DNA of 64,000 nt from Thiocapsa rosea (GCF_003634315.1 NZ_RBXL01000001.1:4754501-4818500), one strand, 5' to 3'; shown: positions 1 through 8,422, counted from the first letter of the stretch. Notes: a model not told the origin generated them from the sequence alone. A program made the numbers and translations.

Positions 1-219
1 TTCGATCAGGAGCGGCAAGTCGTTGACGGCCTCCTCCAGGGTCGCCTCGGCAGCCTTCTCGACCTGTCGCTTGTTCTCGAGATTGGAGACCACGGCAAGA
101 TTGCTGCTGCCCATATCGAAGACGGAGACGGCGATCAGGGTCGTCAGCAGGAGCATGATCAACGCGATCACCAGAACCGCGCCGCGCTGTTGACCGACAA
201 ACACGGAATGAGCATTCAT
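1..219 (-). CDS. pilX: PilX-like minor pilin assembly protein, 3' end outside window
   Basis: Only the first 73 codons are inside the window. After a short basic start comes a long hydrophobic helix (about residues 12-35, beginning RGAVLVIALIMLLL), the usual N-terminus of the PilX family, which helps prime type IV pilus assembly in the inner membrane. The ATG at 219 overlaps the pilW stop (ATGA), which fixes the start and marks this as the last gene of the leftward minor-pilin operon. The family call rests on the N-terminus and gene order only. Confidence 0.8.
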   Translation of the reverse strand, partial: MNAHSVFVGQQRGAVLVIALIMLLLTTLIAVSVFDMGSSNLAVVSNLENKRQVEKAAEATLEEAVNDLPLLIE

Positions 220-1325
220 CGCACGTCCTCCCGTCTGCCCGCAATATTGTTCAAGCGAACGGTGGTGCTATAGGCTTGGCGCTTATAGGCATCGCCCGGC
301 GCCTCGATGACCTCGTCACCGAGGTGATAGATCCGATCGTCCAGGTGCCCGTGCGTCGGCGATGCATTGCGCGCCAAGAGATGCACCCTGACGGCCACCA
401 CGTCCTGCCAGTCGCCCGCATCGACGATGCCGTCCAGATATTCGTCCGGCTCGCCGTTGTCGTCCCTGTCGATTCCGTACTCGAAATGCAAATGCTCGAT
501 CCCTTCCGCAATCGGGGTGACGGCATAGCCGTTCGCCGTCAGGTCGGCCCGTTTCAGCGTCGGAATACCGTCGTTCGGCCGGTTGCTCGGCGCCAGATAA
601 TAGAGCCGGCTGTAGAGTCGGTAGATCGGGGCATAAGCGCCTGCCGTGCAGGAACGTACTCGGGCTGTCAGTGCCGCCTGGGTGGTTCTGATCCAGGGAG
701 AACAATGAGGCGGATCCAAACAGTCGGCCGAGCACGCCGGCTGCTGAAGATGCGGCAGACCGTCCACAAAGGCGTCGCAATCGAGGTCGCCGACGGCACA
801 GGTGCTGGTGCGTCGCACCGCGACCAGATCGTTGCCGGTCAAGACCACGCCGATGTCGGCACAGGCCTGCGGCAGCCCGGCGATGTTGTCCGCACCTTGA
901 ACCGGATAAGCACGCGCCGCGTCGAGATTCGCCGCCGTCGGACAGAGGCTCGGCAGCGCCGCGCCTGCGGGTATGAGCGCTTCGCCATAGAACCCCGCGT
1001 TGCTTATATCGTCCGTGATCATCTGCATCGCGTGGCGCGCGTTCTGGATCTGGCCGATGGATTTCTCGATCTCGTAACGGGTTCGACTGTTGTTGGAGAG
1101 CACCAAGGCGAGCGTACCGAGCAGGAATACACCGATCGTCATCGCGATCATCAGCTCGATCAGGGTGAACCCAGGCGAGCCCGTTCCGCGCCTACGATAC
1201 TCGCCATCGTGGGATCGAGAAGATCGGCGCGCACGGATCGGCATTCCGGCAGGTTTCAACCCGGGGTGGTCGGGAACGCCGATTCGGCGCTTGATCTCGT
1301 CTCGACGGCTTGGCGTGGCGGACAT
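216..1325 (-). CDS. pilW: PilW-like minor pilin
   Basis: Type IV pilus minor pilin. A prepilin cleavage motif ([16 protein letters not shown]) is followed by a single N-terminal hydrophobic helix and a C-terminal globular part of about 300 residues with several cysteines. I chose the ATG at 1325, 11 nt after the pilV stop. It gives 369 residues with a leader of about 50, longer than usual, so the ATG at 1244 (leader about 23) is a serious alternative. The stop overlaps pilX. The product is expected to be cut by the prepilin peptidase and to sit in the pilus initiation complex. Confidence 0.82.
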   Translation of the reverse strand: MSATPSRRDEIKRRIGVPDHPGLKPAGMPIRARRSSRSHDGEYRRRGTGSPGFTLIELMIAMTIGVFLLGTLALVLSNNSRTRYEIEKSIGQIQNARHAMQMITDDISNAGFYGEALIPAGAALPSLCPTAANLDAARAYPVQGADNIAGLPQACADIGVVLTGNDLVAVRRTSTCAVGDLDCDAFVDGLPHLQQPACSADCLDPPHCSPWIRTTQAALTARVRSCTAGAYAPIYRLYSRLYYLAPSNRPNDGIPTLKRADLTANGYAVTPIAEGIEHLHFEYGIDRDDNGEPDEYLDGIVDAGDWQDVVAVRVHLLARNASPTHGHLDDRIYHLGDEVIEAPGDAYKRQAYSTTVRLNNIAGRREDVR

Positions 1326-1336
1326 GTCTACCGGCC

Positions 1337-1912
1337 TCAGTTTAGATCGGCCAAGGTGACCAGCACCGCAAGCACCCGACGCCTGCCCGCGGACCCATAG
1401 TCGGCGCCTTGCCCGCAGGTCAGTTTCGGGGCGAGCGTGTCGCTCAGACCCTGCCAGGCGACGCTCACGCGGAAGGTCACCGGGTCGTCCGGGAGCCGTT
1501 CGATACACCCGCGGGCGCCGATCATGGCGCCGAGAAACGCCTCGGAGTCGTCGGTCGTTCCCGCACCCTTGAGCGCACGGCTCCACTCACAGAGATCACG
1601 CGCGGTCAGATCAACCTGCTCGCACCCTTGCGCCGGATCAAACCCGTCGCCCGAGCCCACGACCGTCATCGTCCCCAAGGCCGCATAGCCCCCCTTCTTG
1701 GCAGCGCTGCGCCGACTGTTGATCCGCGCCGCCATGTCCTCGAGCAGGACCAAGGCATGCGCACGCTGATAGGCTTCCATCTGGGTTGCGGCCATCTTCG
1801 CCTGAAGTCCCGCGAGGCCGAGCAAACCGACCGCGATGATCACCGCCGTCACCAAGACCTCGAGCAAGGTAAATCCGCATTCCGCGCCGCCGATGTGCCG
1901 CACCCCGCGCAT
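1337..1912 (-). CDS. pilV: PilV-like minor pilin
   Basis: Minor pilin with the motif CGFTLLEVLVTAVIIAVG near residue 13: a short leader, the cleavage site, then the hydrophobic helix with the usual glutamate at +5. The PilV family (about 150-200 residues) works with FimT, PilW and PilX in initiating pili. A TTG at 1918 would overlap the fimT stop. The ATG at 1912 is preferred and leaves a leader of about 13 residues. It is the third gene of the leftward cluster. Confidence 0.85.
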   Translation of the reverse strand: MRGVRHIGGAECGFTLLEVLVTAVIIAVGLLGLAGLQAKMAATQMEAYQRAHALVLLEDMAARINSRRSAAKKGGYAALGTMTVVGSGDGFDPAQGCEQVDLTARDLCEWSRALKGAGTTDDSEAFLGAMIGARGCIERLPDDPVTFRVSVAWQGLSDTLAPKLTCGQGADYGSAGRRRVLAVLVTLADLN

Positions 1913-1914
1913 GG

Positions 1915-2433
1915 TCAACAGCCTCCGTCCCTGATCGTCGGCTGACCGCTCGGCTCGATCCGAACACAGCGCTTCTTCGCCCCGGCGTCGCTCTTGGACG
2001 CGACCTCGAAGGCTGCGCTGACGGTCTGCCCGCGCAAACGCCCCGACGAACGATAGGTCACGTCCGCCTGTCGTGTGCTCAGCGTCACCGCCGTCACCGG
2101 ATCGCGCCGGATCAGCTCGACACCAGGCACCGCCGCGCTGGTGGCCTTCCAGCCGGACTCCCAGCCGTCATCGGCAATCAACGGCACGAGGACGACATCC
2201 CGATTGAGCCGGATCGCCTCCGACCGCGCCCGCCAAAATGCCGCCTGCAGATCGCTCGCCGCGGCATGAACACGCTGGTCGGCGATGAAGCGCGTAAAGG
2301 AGGGAACCCCGATCCCGGCCAGGATCGCGACGATGGTGATGACCAGCATCAGCTCGAGCAAGGTAAAGCCCGAAGTACGTGCCGGATGGGTGCGCATCCC
2401 GCGAGCGGCGAACGGCGACGATCGTGTTCTCAT
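1915..2433 (-). CDS. fimT: FimT/GspH-type pseudopilin
   Basis: GspH/FimT-family minor pilin of 172 residues. A leader of about 27 residues ends at SGFTLLELMLVITIVAIL, followed by the typical FTRFIADQRVHAAASDLQAAFWRARSEA segment of the family, here split by the field limit into FTRFIADQRV and SDLQAAFWRARSEA. The ATG at 2433 is chosen because AAGGGG lies 7-12 nt upstream; an in-frame start further up (2487) would overlap pilE. It sits between pilE-like and pilV in the leftward operon. Confidence 0.85.
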   Translation of the reverse strand: MRTRSSPFAARGMRTHPARTSGFTLLELMLVITIVAILAGIGVPSFTRFIADQRVHAAASDLQAAFWRARSEAIRLNRDVVLVPLIADDGWESGWKATSAAVPGVELIRRDPVTAVTLSTRQADVTYRSSGRLRGQTVSAAFEVASKSDAGAKKRCVRIEPSGQPTIRDGGC

Positions 2434-2449
2434 CTCAAACCCCTTAGAA

Positions 2450-3079
2450 TCACCACTTGCCGCTCGGACCCTTGGCGCCCGCCTCATTCAGCGACAAGAC
2501 CGCCCCGCCCAGGTCCAGAACCTGCATCGAACCCGCTTTCGGCGTCGCCGTCAGCGTAAAGGTCGGCCGAGAACCCGCAGGTGCGGAGATCGCAACGGTG
2601 TAGAACTGCGCAACCCGATCAGGCACTGCAGCACTCAACTCCTCGACCGAAGACGCATACCGACGCGCGTCCATCAAAAACTGTTGCTGGCGCTGCGCCA
2701 GATCCATCAGAAAGGACTGTGCATCGGCGCGATTGGCCTTGCGGACATGCTCTTGGTAGCTCGGATAGGCGATCGAGGCCAGGATCCCGATGATGGCGAC
2801 CGTAATCATCAGCTCGATCAGGGTGAAGCCGCGTTTACGGGCTGCCCGATTCCGGCCGCCGGGACCGGGGGGTTCGGATGCCCACGAGTCGCAGGCATCA
2901 GGATCGAGACACCGACACTTGTCTTCGGTCCAGTGACGAGGGCTGATGGGTTTTGGTGTACCGGGCGAGTGCTGCCCATGAACGGATGCAGCGTCGGGAA
3001 CCGTCGGAGAAGGGATTCCCTCCCGAAACTGCTCGCCGCCGAGATCATGGTGGGGCGGTTGATGTGAGTATCTGATCAT
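2450..3079 (-). CDS. pilE: PilE-type pilin with an unusually long leader
   Basis: From about residue 82 this is a clear PilE-type pilin: [19 protein letters not shown], then [17 protein letters not shown] and a C-terminal pilin head of about 100 residues. The only in-frame ATG is at 3079, and I found no GTG or TTG closer to the cleavage site. The leader is therefore about 81 residues, rich in Pro, Gly and His, where 5-30 is normal. Possible reasons are a genuine extended leader, an unrecognised start, or a frameshift in the leader region. It is the first gene of the leftward minor-pilin operon. Confidence 0.75.
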   Translation of the reverse strand: MIRYSHQPPHHDLGGEQFREGIPSPTVPDAASVHGQHSPGTPKPISPRHWTEDKCRCLDPDACDSWASEPPGPGGRNRAARKRGFTLIELMITVAIIGILASIAYPSYQEHVRKANRADAQSFLMDLAQRQQQFLMDARRYASSVEELSAAVPDRVAQFYTVAISAPAGSRPTFTLTATPKAGSMQVLDLGGAVLSLNEAGAKGPSGKW

Positions 3080-3626
3080 GGCGGTCGCTCGCTGTTCGAT
3101 CGTCGTCCGGCGGCCGATGACCGCGGAACCTGCCGACCGAGGAGAACCTCACGCCGTGGGGTCTCCCCTGCCGGGGGATCGTCTAGGGAACCGATGCGAT
3201 CCCCAATCTCGACTCGAAGTATGGCAGCGGGTGATTCCGGCATCCGCGAGGGACTGCACAGATCAAAAAGAAAGATGACCACGCGCCCGAAGCCGAAACT
3301 GTGTCGTCGATCACAACAGGTCAGGGCGAAGTGGTCATACTGAGCTGCCTTGCGTTCTGCGTCGGAGGCGGCTGCCCACCTAAAACCAACGTGACCCGAG
3401 AGCCGGAAATCCCGAATACGCGTTACGTCGCATCCTGACCAATTTGTCCGAAGTGGGCGCTTTAAGATGCAATCATCAGCCTGACCCGGCCCGGCGCCCA
3501 AGCAGACGCATCCGAACGTCTACTCCGGCCCCGCAGCATCACGGCGGTTCGAACATTCGACAAACAAGCCCGGCATGGCGTATATCTTGCGCGATTTCCC
3601 CCATGCACTAAGCTCCGGAGCCCGCC
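3080..3626 (+). other. Divergent intergenic region between two pilin operons
   Basis: This 547-bp stretch separates the leftward and rightward pilin operons. An open frame on the minus strand (3076-3501) has no recognisable family or ribosome binding site and I do not call it. The right part (3540-3610) carries the sigma-54-like site listed separately and is the probable promoter of the rightward operon. Confidence 0.5.
3576..3591 (+). promoter_or_regulatory. Candidate sigma-54 (RpoN) -24/-12 promoter
   Basis: The sequence TGGCGTATATCTTGCG matches the spacing of the RpoN consensus (TGGCAC-N5-TTGC) with the -24 GG and -12 GC elements intact. It lies about 36 bp upstream of the GTG start of the rightward pilE. 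Pilin genes in other gammaproteobacteria are often driven by RpoN with PilR, so the position is sensible. The assignment is by eye only. Confidence 0.45.
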
Positions 3627-4028
3627 GTGACTGATCCATTGACTTGCCGCCGGGGTTTCACGCTCATCGAGCTTCTGGTTGTTGTCGCGATTATCGGGAT
3701 CCTTGCGGCTGTCGCCTACCCGTCCTATCAGGATCATGTGCGTCGGGCGAGGATGACCGATGCACAGATGGTGCTCCTGGAAGCTGCGCAGTGGATGGAG
3801 CGGGAGTACACGAAGGACAACGCCTATCCCAGCGAACTGGATGAATTTCTTGAGCTTCAACCCCGGAGCGTAACAGACTATTATGACATCGCCGTCGATG
3901 AAGCCAACAGCGGCGAGCAAGCATTCACGATTTCCGCGACACCCAAAAGCGGCCAGCAGTGGAGAACTTGCGCTCAGCTTGCAATAACCCATATTGGAGA
4001 ATCGACTCCGGCCGGATGCTGGCAATGA
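3627..4028 (+). CDS. pilE: PilE-type minor pilin (second cluster)
   Basis: A PilE-type pilin of 133 residues with a short leader ([10 protein letters not shown]) cut before [19 protein letters not shown], then [17 protein letters not shown]. Two C-terminal cysteines (TCAQLA and AGCWQ) could form the usual pilin disulfide. GTG is the start; no ATG gives a sensible leader. The stop overlaps the fimT start (ATGA). It is the paralogue of the gene at 2450-3079, and the two face away from each other. Confidence 0.85.
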   Translation: MTDPLTCRRGFTLIELLVVVAIIGILAAVAYPSYQDHVRRARMTDAQMVLLEAAQWMEREYTKDNAYPSELDEFLELQPRSVTDYYDIAVDEANSGEQAFTISATPKSGQQWRTCAQLAITHIGESTPAGCWQ

Positions 4029-4549
4029 ACAAACGCCTACACCGGCACAGGAAGGCCGACGGTTTCTCGCTGATCGAATTGTTGTTCTCCATCAGCATAC
4101 TTGCGATCTTGCTCGGACTCGGCATTCCAAGCTTTCAGGGTCTCATCGAACGCAATCGTGTAACATCCGCGACCAATGAACTTATCACCACCTTGCAACT
4201 TGCGCGCAGTACGGCCATTCGCCGAAACGAAGTCGTTTCCATATGCCCACTTGTAGACGCCAATACCTGCGGTGGTAGCTGGTCTTCCGGCTGGATGGTC
4301 TTCATAGGAGAGGCATCGGTTACGGAACCATCCAACGCATCGATCATAAGGCAAAACAGCGCGTTGGCGCCATCAGTCACTTTAACTTCAAACCTCGATG
4401 CAGGAGCCGCGATTAGCTACGGCAATGCCGGCCAAATCGTCAGCGGCGGTTCGGTGGATTTCACCTTTTCCGGCGACAGCGAATTCCGATGTCTCACAGT
4501 ACCCTTAAGCGGCAAGACAAGTTTTAGTTACGAGTTGTGCCAACCATGA
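4025..4549 (+). CDS. fimT: FimT/GspH-type pseudopilin (second cluster)
   Basis: 174 residues. The leader ends at [20 protein letters not shown], followed by [19 protein letters not shown], the standard GspH/FimT opening, and a cysteine-containing C-terminus (FRCLTVPL). The ATG at 4025 overlaps the pilE stop by 4 bp, and the end overlaps the pilV start in the same way, indicating translational coupling. The DNA here is visibly less GC-rich than in the leftward operon. Confidence 0.85.
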   Translation: MNKRLHRHRKADGFSLIELLFSISILAILLGLGIPSFQGLIERNRVTSATNELITTLQLARSTAIRRNEVVSICPLVDANTCGGSWSSGWMVFIGEASVTEPSNASIIRQNSALAPSVTLTSNLDAGAAISYGNAGQIVSGGSVDFTFSGDSEFRCLTVPLSGKTSFSYELCQP

Positions 4550-4965
4550 GAAACATACTGCCCTCGACCGCGGGGCCTCGCCATGAGCGAGGTGTCACTC
4601 TGATTGAATCGCTAGTAACGATGGTAGTTGTATCCATTGGACTTCTATCAATAGCCGGGCTGCAACTCAAGTCACTGCAATATTCATCGACTAGCTATCA
4701 CCGATCTGAGGCAACCATTCAATCAGCCGACCTCGTGGAGCGTCTCTGGGCGGGCATTTGTGTTATTCCCGGGGAAGCGAATGCGATAAGGGACGATTGG
4801 CGATCCGTTCATTCATCTAGCCTCCCCGGCTGGGCAGGCGATCTCGACGTTTCCGGAAATGTCTACTCGGTAACCGTCTCATGGGACGAAAGGATCGGAA
4901 ACGAACGTCTTTCTTTTGAATATTCAGCGATTCTCCCGGAACTGAGTGGATGCGCGCAACCATGA
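4546..4965 (+). CDS. pilV: PilV-like minor pilin (second cluster)
   Basis: 139 residues. The cleavage motif ERGVTLIESLVTMVVVSIG is followed by LLSIAGLQLKSLQYSS, as in PilV proteins. The ATG at 4546 overlaps the fimT stop (ATGA); a GTG at 4537 is less likely. The protein has a globular C-terminus with two cysteines. Its stop overlaps the pilW start. Confidence 0.83.
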   Translation: MRNILPSTAGPRHERGVTLIESLVTMVVVSIGLLSIAGLQLKSLQYSSTSYHRSEATIQSADLVERLWAGICVIPGEANAIRDDWRSVHSSSLPGWAGDLDVSGNVYSVTVSWDERIGNERLSFEYSAILPELSGCAQP

Positions 4966-5822
4966 TCTTGACAAGTGGCGTTTCGCTTAAGAAATCATTT
5001 TGCAAAGGTTTCACCATCGTTGAGCTCCTCATCTCAATGGCAATTGGAATTTTTATAATAGCAGGCGCTATAAGTGTTTTCGTTTCAAATCAAAGCGTGA
5101 ATCGCGAGAAAACGACTCTCGACAATGCACAAGATGCGCATCGATTCGCTGCGTTTACGATGTCGCGAGTCGTTCGCCAAGGAGAACTAGATCCATTGGC
5201 AACGGATTCCGAGTTGGTAATCCGTCTTTCAGCCGGACCGAACGTGCGGGATTGCCAGGGCCAGACCGTCGCGTCTGCGCAGGTGATCAATACATTCTCC
5301 GAATCGAACGGCGTTCTTTTGTGCACAACCCCACAAGGAACGTCCTCGGTCATCGAGGGAACCTCATCTCTTGGAATTGCCTATGGAGTTGATTCGAACT
5401 CGAACGGATGGATTAGTGATGACGAATATACCGTGCGTTCAAACGTGTCCAATATTGACTCGGTTAGAAGTGTTCGGATAGAGCTTGGAGCAGAAAGGCC
5501 CGTCGAATTTGTGGCAACGCTGAGGTCAGCCGTTTTCCGGCAGTTAAGAGGCGACGACCCAACAGATCCAGACCCAGATCCAGACCCAGACCCAGACCCA
5601 GACCCAGATCCGGGACCAGATCCAGATCCGGGTCCGGATCCAGAACCAACTTTTGTGGACTGCGGATGTAAGAGGACTGGGAATTCCAACTCCGTGGCTT
5701 TGACGGGAGCCAATCCGGCAGCCTGCACTAATGCATGCTGTCAGACTAAGTGGGATTCGGCTTCCCCGAAGCCCTGCTCGAATAATAATTGTGTTTTTAC
5801 TGCTCAATGCGTCGTTCCTTGA
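4962..5822 (+). CDS. pilW: PilW-like minor pilin with Asp-Pro linker and Cys-rich tail
   Basis: 286 residues. The N-terminus has the prepilin motif KGFTIVELLISMAIGIFI. After about 195 residues of PilW-like sequence comes a low-complexity linker of repeated Asp-Pro (with some Gly-Pro) of about 27 residues. A C-terminal module of about 55 residues follows, with eight cysteines, including CGCK, CTNACC and CSNNNC. Such a linker and Cys-rich module are not part of ordinary PilW proteins. An exposed, disulfide-stabilised tip module is a reasonable inference. The start overlaps the pilV stop. Confidence 0.8.
   Translation: MILTSGVSLKKSFCKGFTIVELLISMAIGIFIIAGAISVFVSNQSVNREKTTLDNAQDAHRFAAFTMSRVVRQGELDPLATDSELVIRLSAGPNVRDCQGQTVASAQVINTFSESNGVLLCTTPQGTSSVIEGTSSLGIAYGVDSNSNGWISDDEYTVRSNVSNIDSVRSVRIELGAERPVEFVATLRSAVFRQLRGDDPTDPDPDPDPDPDPDPDPGPDPDPGPDPEPTFVDCGCKRTGNSNSVALTGANPAACTNACCQTKWDSASPKPCSNNNCVFTAQCVVP
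5575..5645 (+). repeat. CCAGAC/CCAGAT hexamer tract encoding Asp-Pro repeats
   Basis: About 70 bp of near-perfect hexamers (CCAGAC, CCAGAT, CCGGGA/CCGGGT) inside pilW. Changes by whole hexamers would lengthen or shorten the Asp-Pro linker without shifting the frame. Confidence 0.9.
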
Positions 5823-5957
5823 CCGAATTCGCCACCTTGAAATCTGCACCCAAGGTTGTCGGGGATTATAGTCGCAATATCCGCTTCGTTCCCCGGCTTC
5901 ATCTTGCGTTCGTTCGCAGGATGCGCTTCACAGCGCTGATGGCTCAGGAGATTCACA

Positions 5958-7682
5958 ATGTTGAAACCTTCACAAGCTTTCTCTCAGCAGCGCGGTGCTG
6001 CCCTGATTATCGGACTAATCCTTATCGCAGTCGCGAGTTTAGTAACCGTGACCGCTATGCGGGGTACCCATGTTCAAGAAATGATGGTTTCGAACCAGCG
6101 AAACCAATTGATTGCGGCACTATCCGCCGAAGCCGGTGGCGCTGAGTTTTCCAATTGGATATCGGCGCAATACCAAACAAATCCGAGCAAGACATGGCCT
6201 TCGACAGAAGACGCTCTCACATCGTTGCTCGGAGAGCACGGGCTTGAATTACAGCCTGTAGGCGAAGACCCATGGGGACGCTGGGCGCTAGACCCGACAA
6301 GGAGTGCCGTCCTTTCGGCGGACTCGATCCGTGTCGCGATTCTCGGAAACTCCGTAACATCAGGAGTTTCCGTTGCGTCTGCATTTACATTTGTTGATTA
6401 TAAGAAGGGCGTTATTGAACAGGAACGCAACCCAGGTCCGTTCGAAGCCGCTATTATTGGGTGTGAAAGTGTCAAGCTTAAAGGTAGCGGAAACATTTCT
6501 TCAACCACCGGCAAAGCGAATGTGATGACGGTCAAACCCGGAGCCCCACTTGAACTAACGGGACATTCGCCGATTACAGGAGATGTATTTGCAACAGGCG
6601 CGGTCACTACGGATGGAAGCTCCTGGGTGACAGGTGATATCCATGCGAGCGGCGACGTACTTATCAAAGCAAACGCACCATACGGCGGAGGCATTTTTAC
6701 CACCGGAAGTATTTCGGTGAGTAACACAGCGACCTTTGCCGGCAGTCTTTCGGCAAATCAGAATGTAACGTTCACCAATGGCGCTCGGGTTGACGGCAGC
6801 GTAGCTGCAGGTAATGACGTCCGGTTCAACCATACCGATGTTAGGGTTGGAGGGAACACAGCCGCGGGGCATGCTGTTACAACCAATAAGTCGCACATGA
6901 GCCCAGACGATTTTGTCGCGGGGAACGTTACAATCGCCCCCCTTACACCAAACGCACCAGTGAGCCCACCCAAGTGTGATCCGTTGGATATTTCCGAGGT
7001 TATGGGAAGCCTTAATACCATCCCTAGCAACGGAAATGTCGCGATTGGCAACTATCCTCTTGTTAACTGGGAAGCATCACCGCAAGGTCTGAAGGCGTAT
7101 GATGAAACCTGGAACGTAAAGAAGTGGGTCGACAAAGGCACCGGGTATCCTACCGAGCTAATCGGGAACCAAGAGACCGTCATCAGAACAAATAAGCTCG
7201 ATCTGACGAACGGTTCCCTAACGGTTAAGGGCGGAGATGTGGTGTTATATGTTAATGGCGACCTAACACTTGGGACTGGAGGCGGGCCAGGGATAGTCAT
7301 TGAATCCGGTAGCACGCTGACTGTATTTACCACGGGCAAAACCGTTATTGGAAGCGCGATAAAGATGCCTTCAACGAGTGCTCTAACTGACGGACGACCG
7401 ACATTCGCACTGTTCTCTAGCTATGCCGACACGAGTGAGTTCAGTAAAGGAGTAGTTATTAACGGCGATTCAAGGCTTGTTGCAAATGTTTACGCCCCAT
7501 TTGCGAACGTCTCGGTAGCTGCGGGGGGGGGGCTATATGGTTCTGCCAGAGGTAAAACGGTTGAGGTTGCTGGCGGTGCTGGGATCACGTTTGATGGCGA
7601 TATCAGGGACTGGGGCAGCAGCGGATCGGCAGACCCCGGGGATGAAGGAAATGCCATTCCGCTCGTGACCGGTTGGAGATAG
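5958..7682 (+). CDS. pilX: PilX-like pilus assembly protein with large beta-rich C-terminal domain
   Basis: 574 residues, against about 170-200 for ordinary PilX. Residues 1-45 are the PilX N-terminus (QQRGAALIIGLILIAVASLV, then TAMRGTHVQEMMVSNQ). Residues from about 165 onward are a long Gly/Thr/Val/Asn-rich region with repeats of the type GDVFATGAV, GDIHASGDV and VDGSVAAGNDV, suggesting a beta-helix or bactofilin-like stack, ending in SYADTSEFSKGVVINGDSR. AGGAG precedes the ATG. A 135-bp gap separates it from pilW. An extended fold displayed at a pilus tip or held in the periplasm is inference. Confidence 0.78.
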   Translation: MLKPSQAFSQQRGAALIIGLILIAVASLVTVTAMRGTHVQEMMVSNQRNQLIAALSAEAGGAEFSNWISAQYQTNPSKTWPSTEDALTSLLGEHGLELQPVGEDPWGRWALDPTRSAVLSADSIRVAILGNSVTSGVSVASAFTFVDYKKGVIEQERNPGPFEAAIIGCESVKLKGSGNISSTTGKANVMTVKPGAPLELTGHSPITGDVFATGAVTTDGSSWVTGDIHASGDVLIKANAPYGGGIFTTGSISVSNTATFAGSLSANQNVTFTNGARVDGSVAAGNDVRFNHTDVRVGGNTAAGHAVTTNKSHMSPDDFVAGNVTIAPLTPNAPVSPPKCDPLDISEVMGSLNTIPSNGNVAIGNYPLVNWEASPQGLKAYDETWNVKKWVDKGTGYPTELIGNQETVIRTNKLDLTNGSLTVKGGDVVLYVNGDLTLGTGGGPGIVIESGSTLTVFTTGKTVIGSAIKMPSTSALTDGRPTFALFSSYADTSEFSKGVVINGDSRLVANVYAPFANVSVAAGGGLYGSARGKTVEVAGGAGITFDGDIRDWGSSGSADPGDEGNAIPLVTGWR

Positions 7683-7715
7683 CACCAGGGGTTGTGCCGA
7701 GTCGGAGCGAGCGGC

Positions 7716-7753
7716 GAACCAGGGACGGACCACGGTTTCCCGCGATCATCGGA
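7716..7753 (+). repeat. Dispersed repeat, type A (GAACCAGGGACGGACCACGG...)
   Basis: One of five copies of a 27-55 bp unit beginning AACCAGGGACGGACCACGG and continuing TTTCCCGCG. Other copies are at 13548-13574, 14112-14163, 15039-15090 and 17921-17966. All lie at the borders of toxin-antitoxin genes or the IS4 remnant. Confidence 0.85.
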
Positions 7754-7797
7754 TAAACGAAGGAAACCGGACCGGACCGCCAAACGTCATCCAAAGA

Positions 7798-8127
7798 TCA
7801 GTCGGCGGTGCGCAAGTCTTCCGCGACATCCCGCAGGACCTCCGGATGACGCCGAGCGATGGCGAGTAGGGTTCGTGCGGCACCGCTGGGTTGCTTGCGC
7901 CCCTGCTCCCAACCCTGCAGGGTTCGAATCGAGACCCCGAGAAGCTTGGCGAATTGCGCTTGAGAGAGCCTGACTTCCTGTCTCGCGGCCAGTGCCGGTG
8001 GCCATACCACGCGTCCGTCTCCAGCCTTCATTTCACCGATGGCCTGAAGTAGGTCGGCTGCAAGATCGCGCTCGGCCTCGTAGGCATCCAGTTCTGCATC
8101 GTTCAGGGGCTCAGTCTTCGAGTGCAC
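7798..8127 (-). CDS. XRE/HigA-type antitoxin
   Basis: 109 residues from a GTG start at 8127, preceded by AAAGAGA. The C-terminal half is a clear helix-turn-helix (LSQAQFAKLLGVSIRTLQG, then WEQGRKQPSGAARTLL), which would bind its own promoter and neutralise the partner toxin. It overlaps the 3' end of the toxin frame (8111-8422) by 17 nt, the toxin-first order of HigBA-type modules. Because the toxin carries a nonsense codon, this antitoxin may now be an orphan. Confidence 0.8.
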   Translation of the reverse strand: MHSKTEPLNDAELDAYEAERDLAADLLQAIGEMKAGDGRVVWPPALAARQEVRLSQAQFAKLLGVSIRTLQGWEQGRKQPSGAARTLLAIARRHPEVLRDVAEDLRTAD

Positions 8128-8422
8128 GGCGAATCTCTTTAAGTTTCGGGCCAGTGAGGTTGTCGGTCTTCGATTTGGCATACAAAGTCAGAAGAATCAA
8201 CGCGCCCTCGACTGTGCGGGTGTAATAGATCACTCTGACGCCTCCGGACTTGCCGGAGCCTTCTCGTCGCCAGCGTACTTTTCGCAGGCCGCCGGATTCT
8301 GGAACGACATCACCGGTGTTCGGATGCTCGGCAACGTAGGCACAAAAGCTGCCACGCTCTTCCTCGGTTCAGTACAGAGGCCACTGCTTCTGAAACAACG
8401 CGGTCTCGATCACGGTAAGCAT
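8111..8422 (-). pseudogene. HigB/RelE-type toxin with in-frame stop
   Basis: The frame from the ATG at 8422 reads MLTVIETALFQKQWPLY, then TGA (8369-8371), then TEEERGSFCAYVAEHPNTG and LRKVRWRREGSG...GGVRVIYYTR to the natural end. Family members usually have Trp after the Tyr, so a TGG to TGA change is likely. The rest of the toxin is intact to the stop. Expression would give a 17-residue peptide unless the stop is read through. Followed by its antitoxin gene. Confidence 0.8.

Noticed and set aside
276-1400. Long plus-strand open frame of 374 codons opposite the pilW gene
   Set aside because: It is the antisense shadow of pilW and pilV; it has no family features and the prepilin motifs are on the other strand.
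3076-3501. Minus-strand open frame of 141 codons in the pilin intergenic region
   Set aside because: No ribosome site and no recognised family; it overlaps the region where promoters are expected.
5541-5650. Possible CRISPR-like array in the CCAGAC/CCAGAT tract
   Set aside because: The units are 6 bp with no spacers and lie inside the pilW coding sequence.
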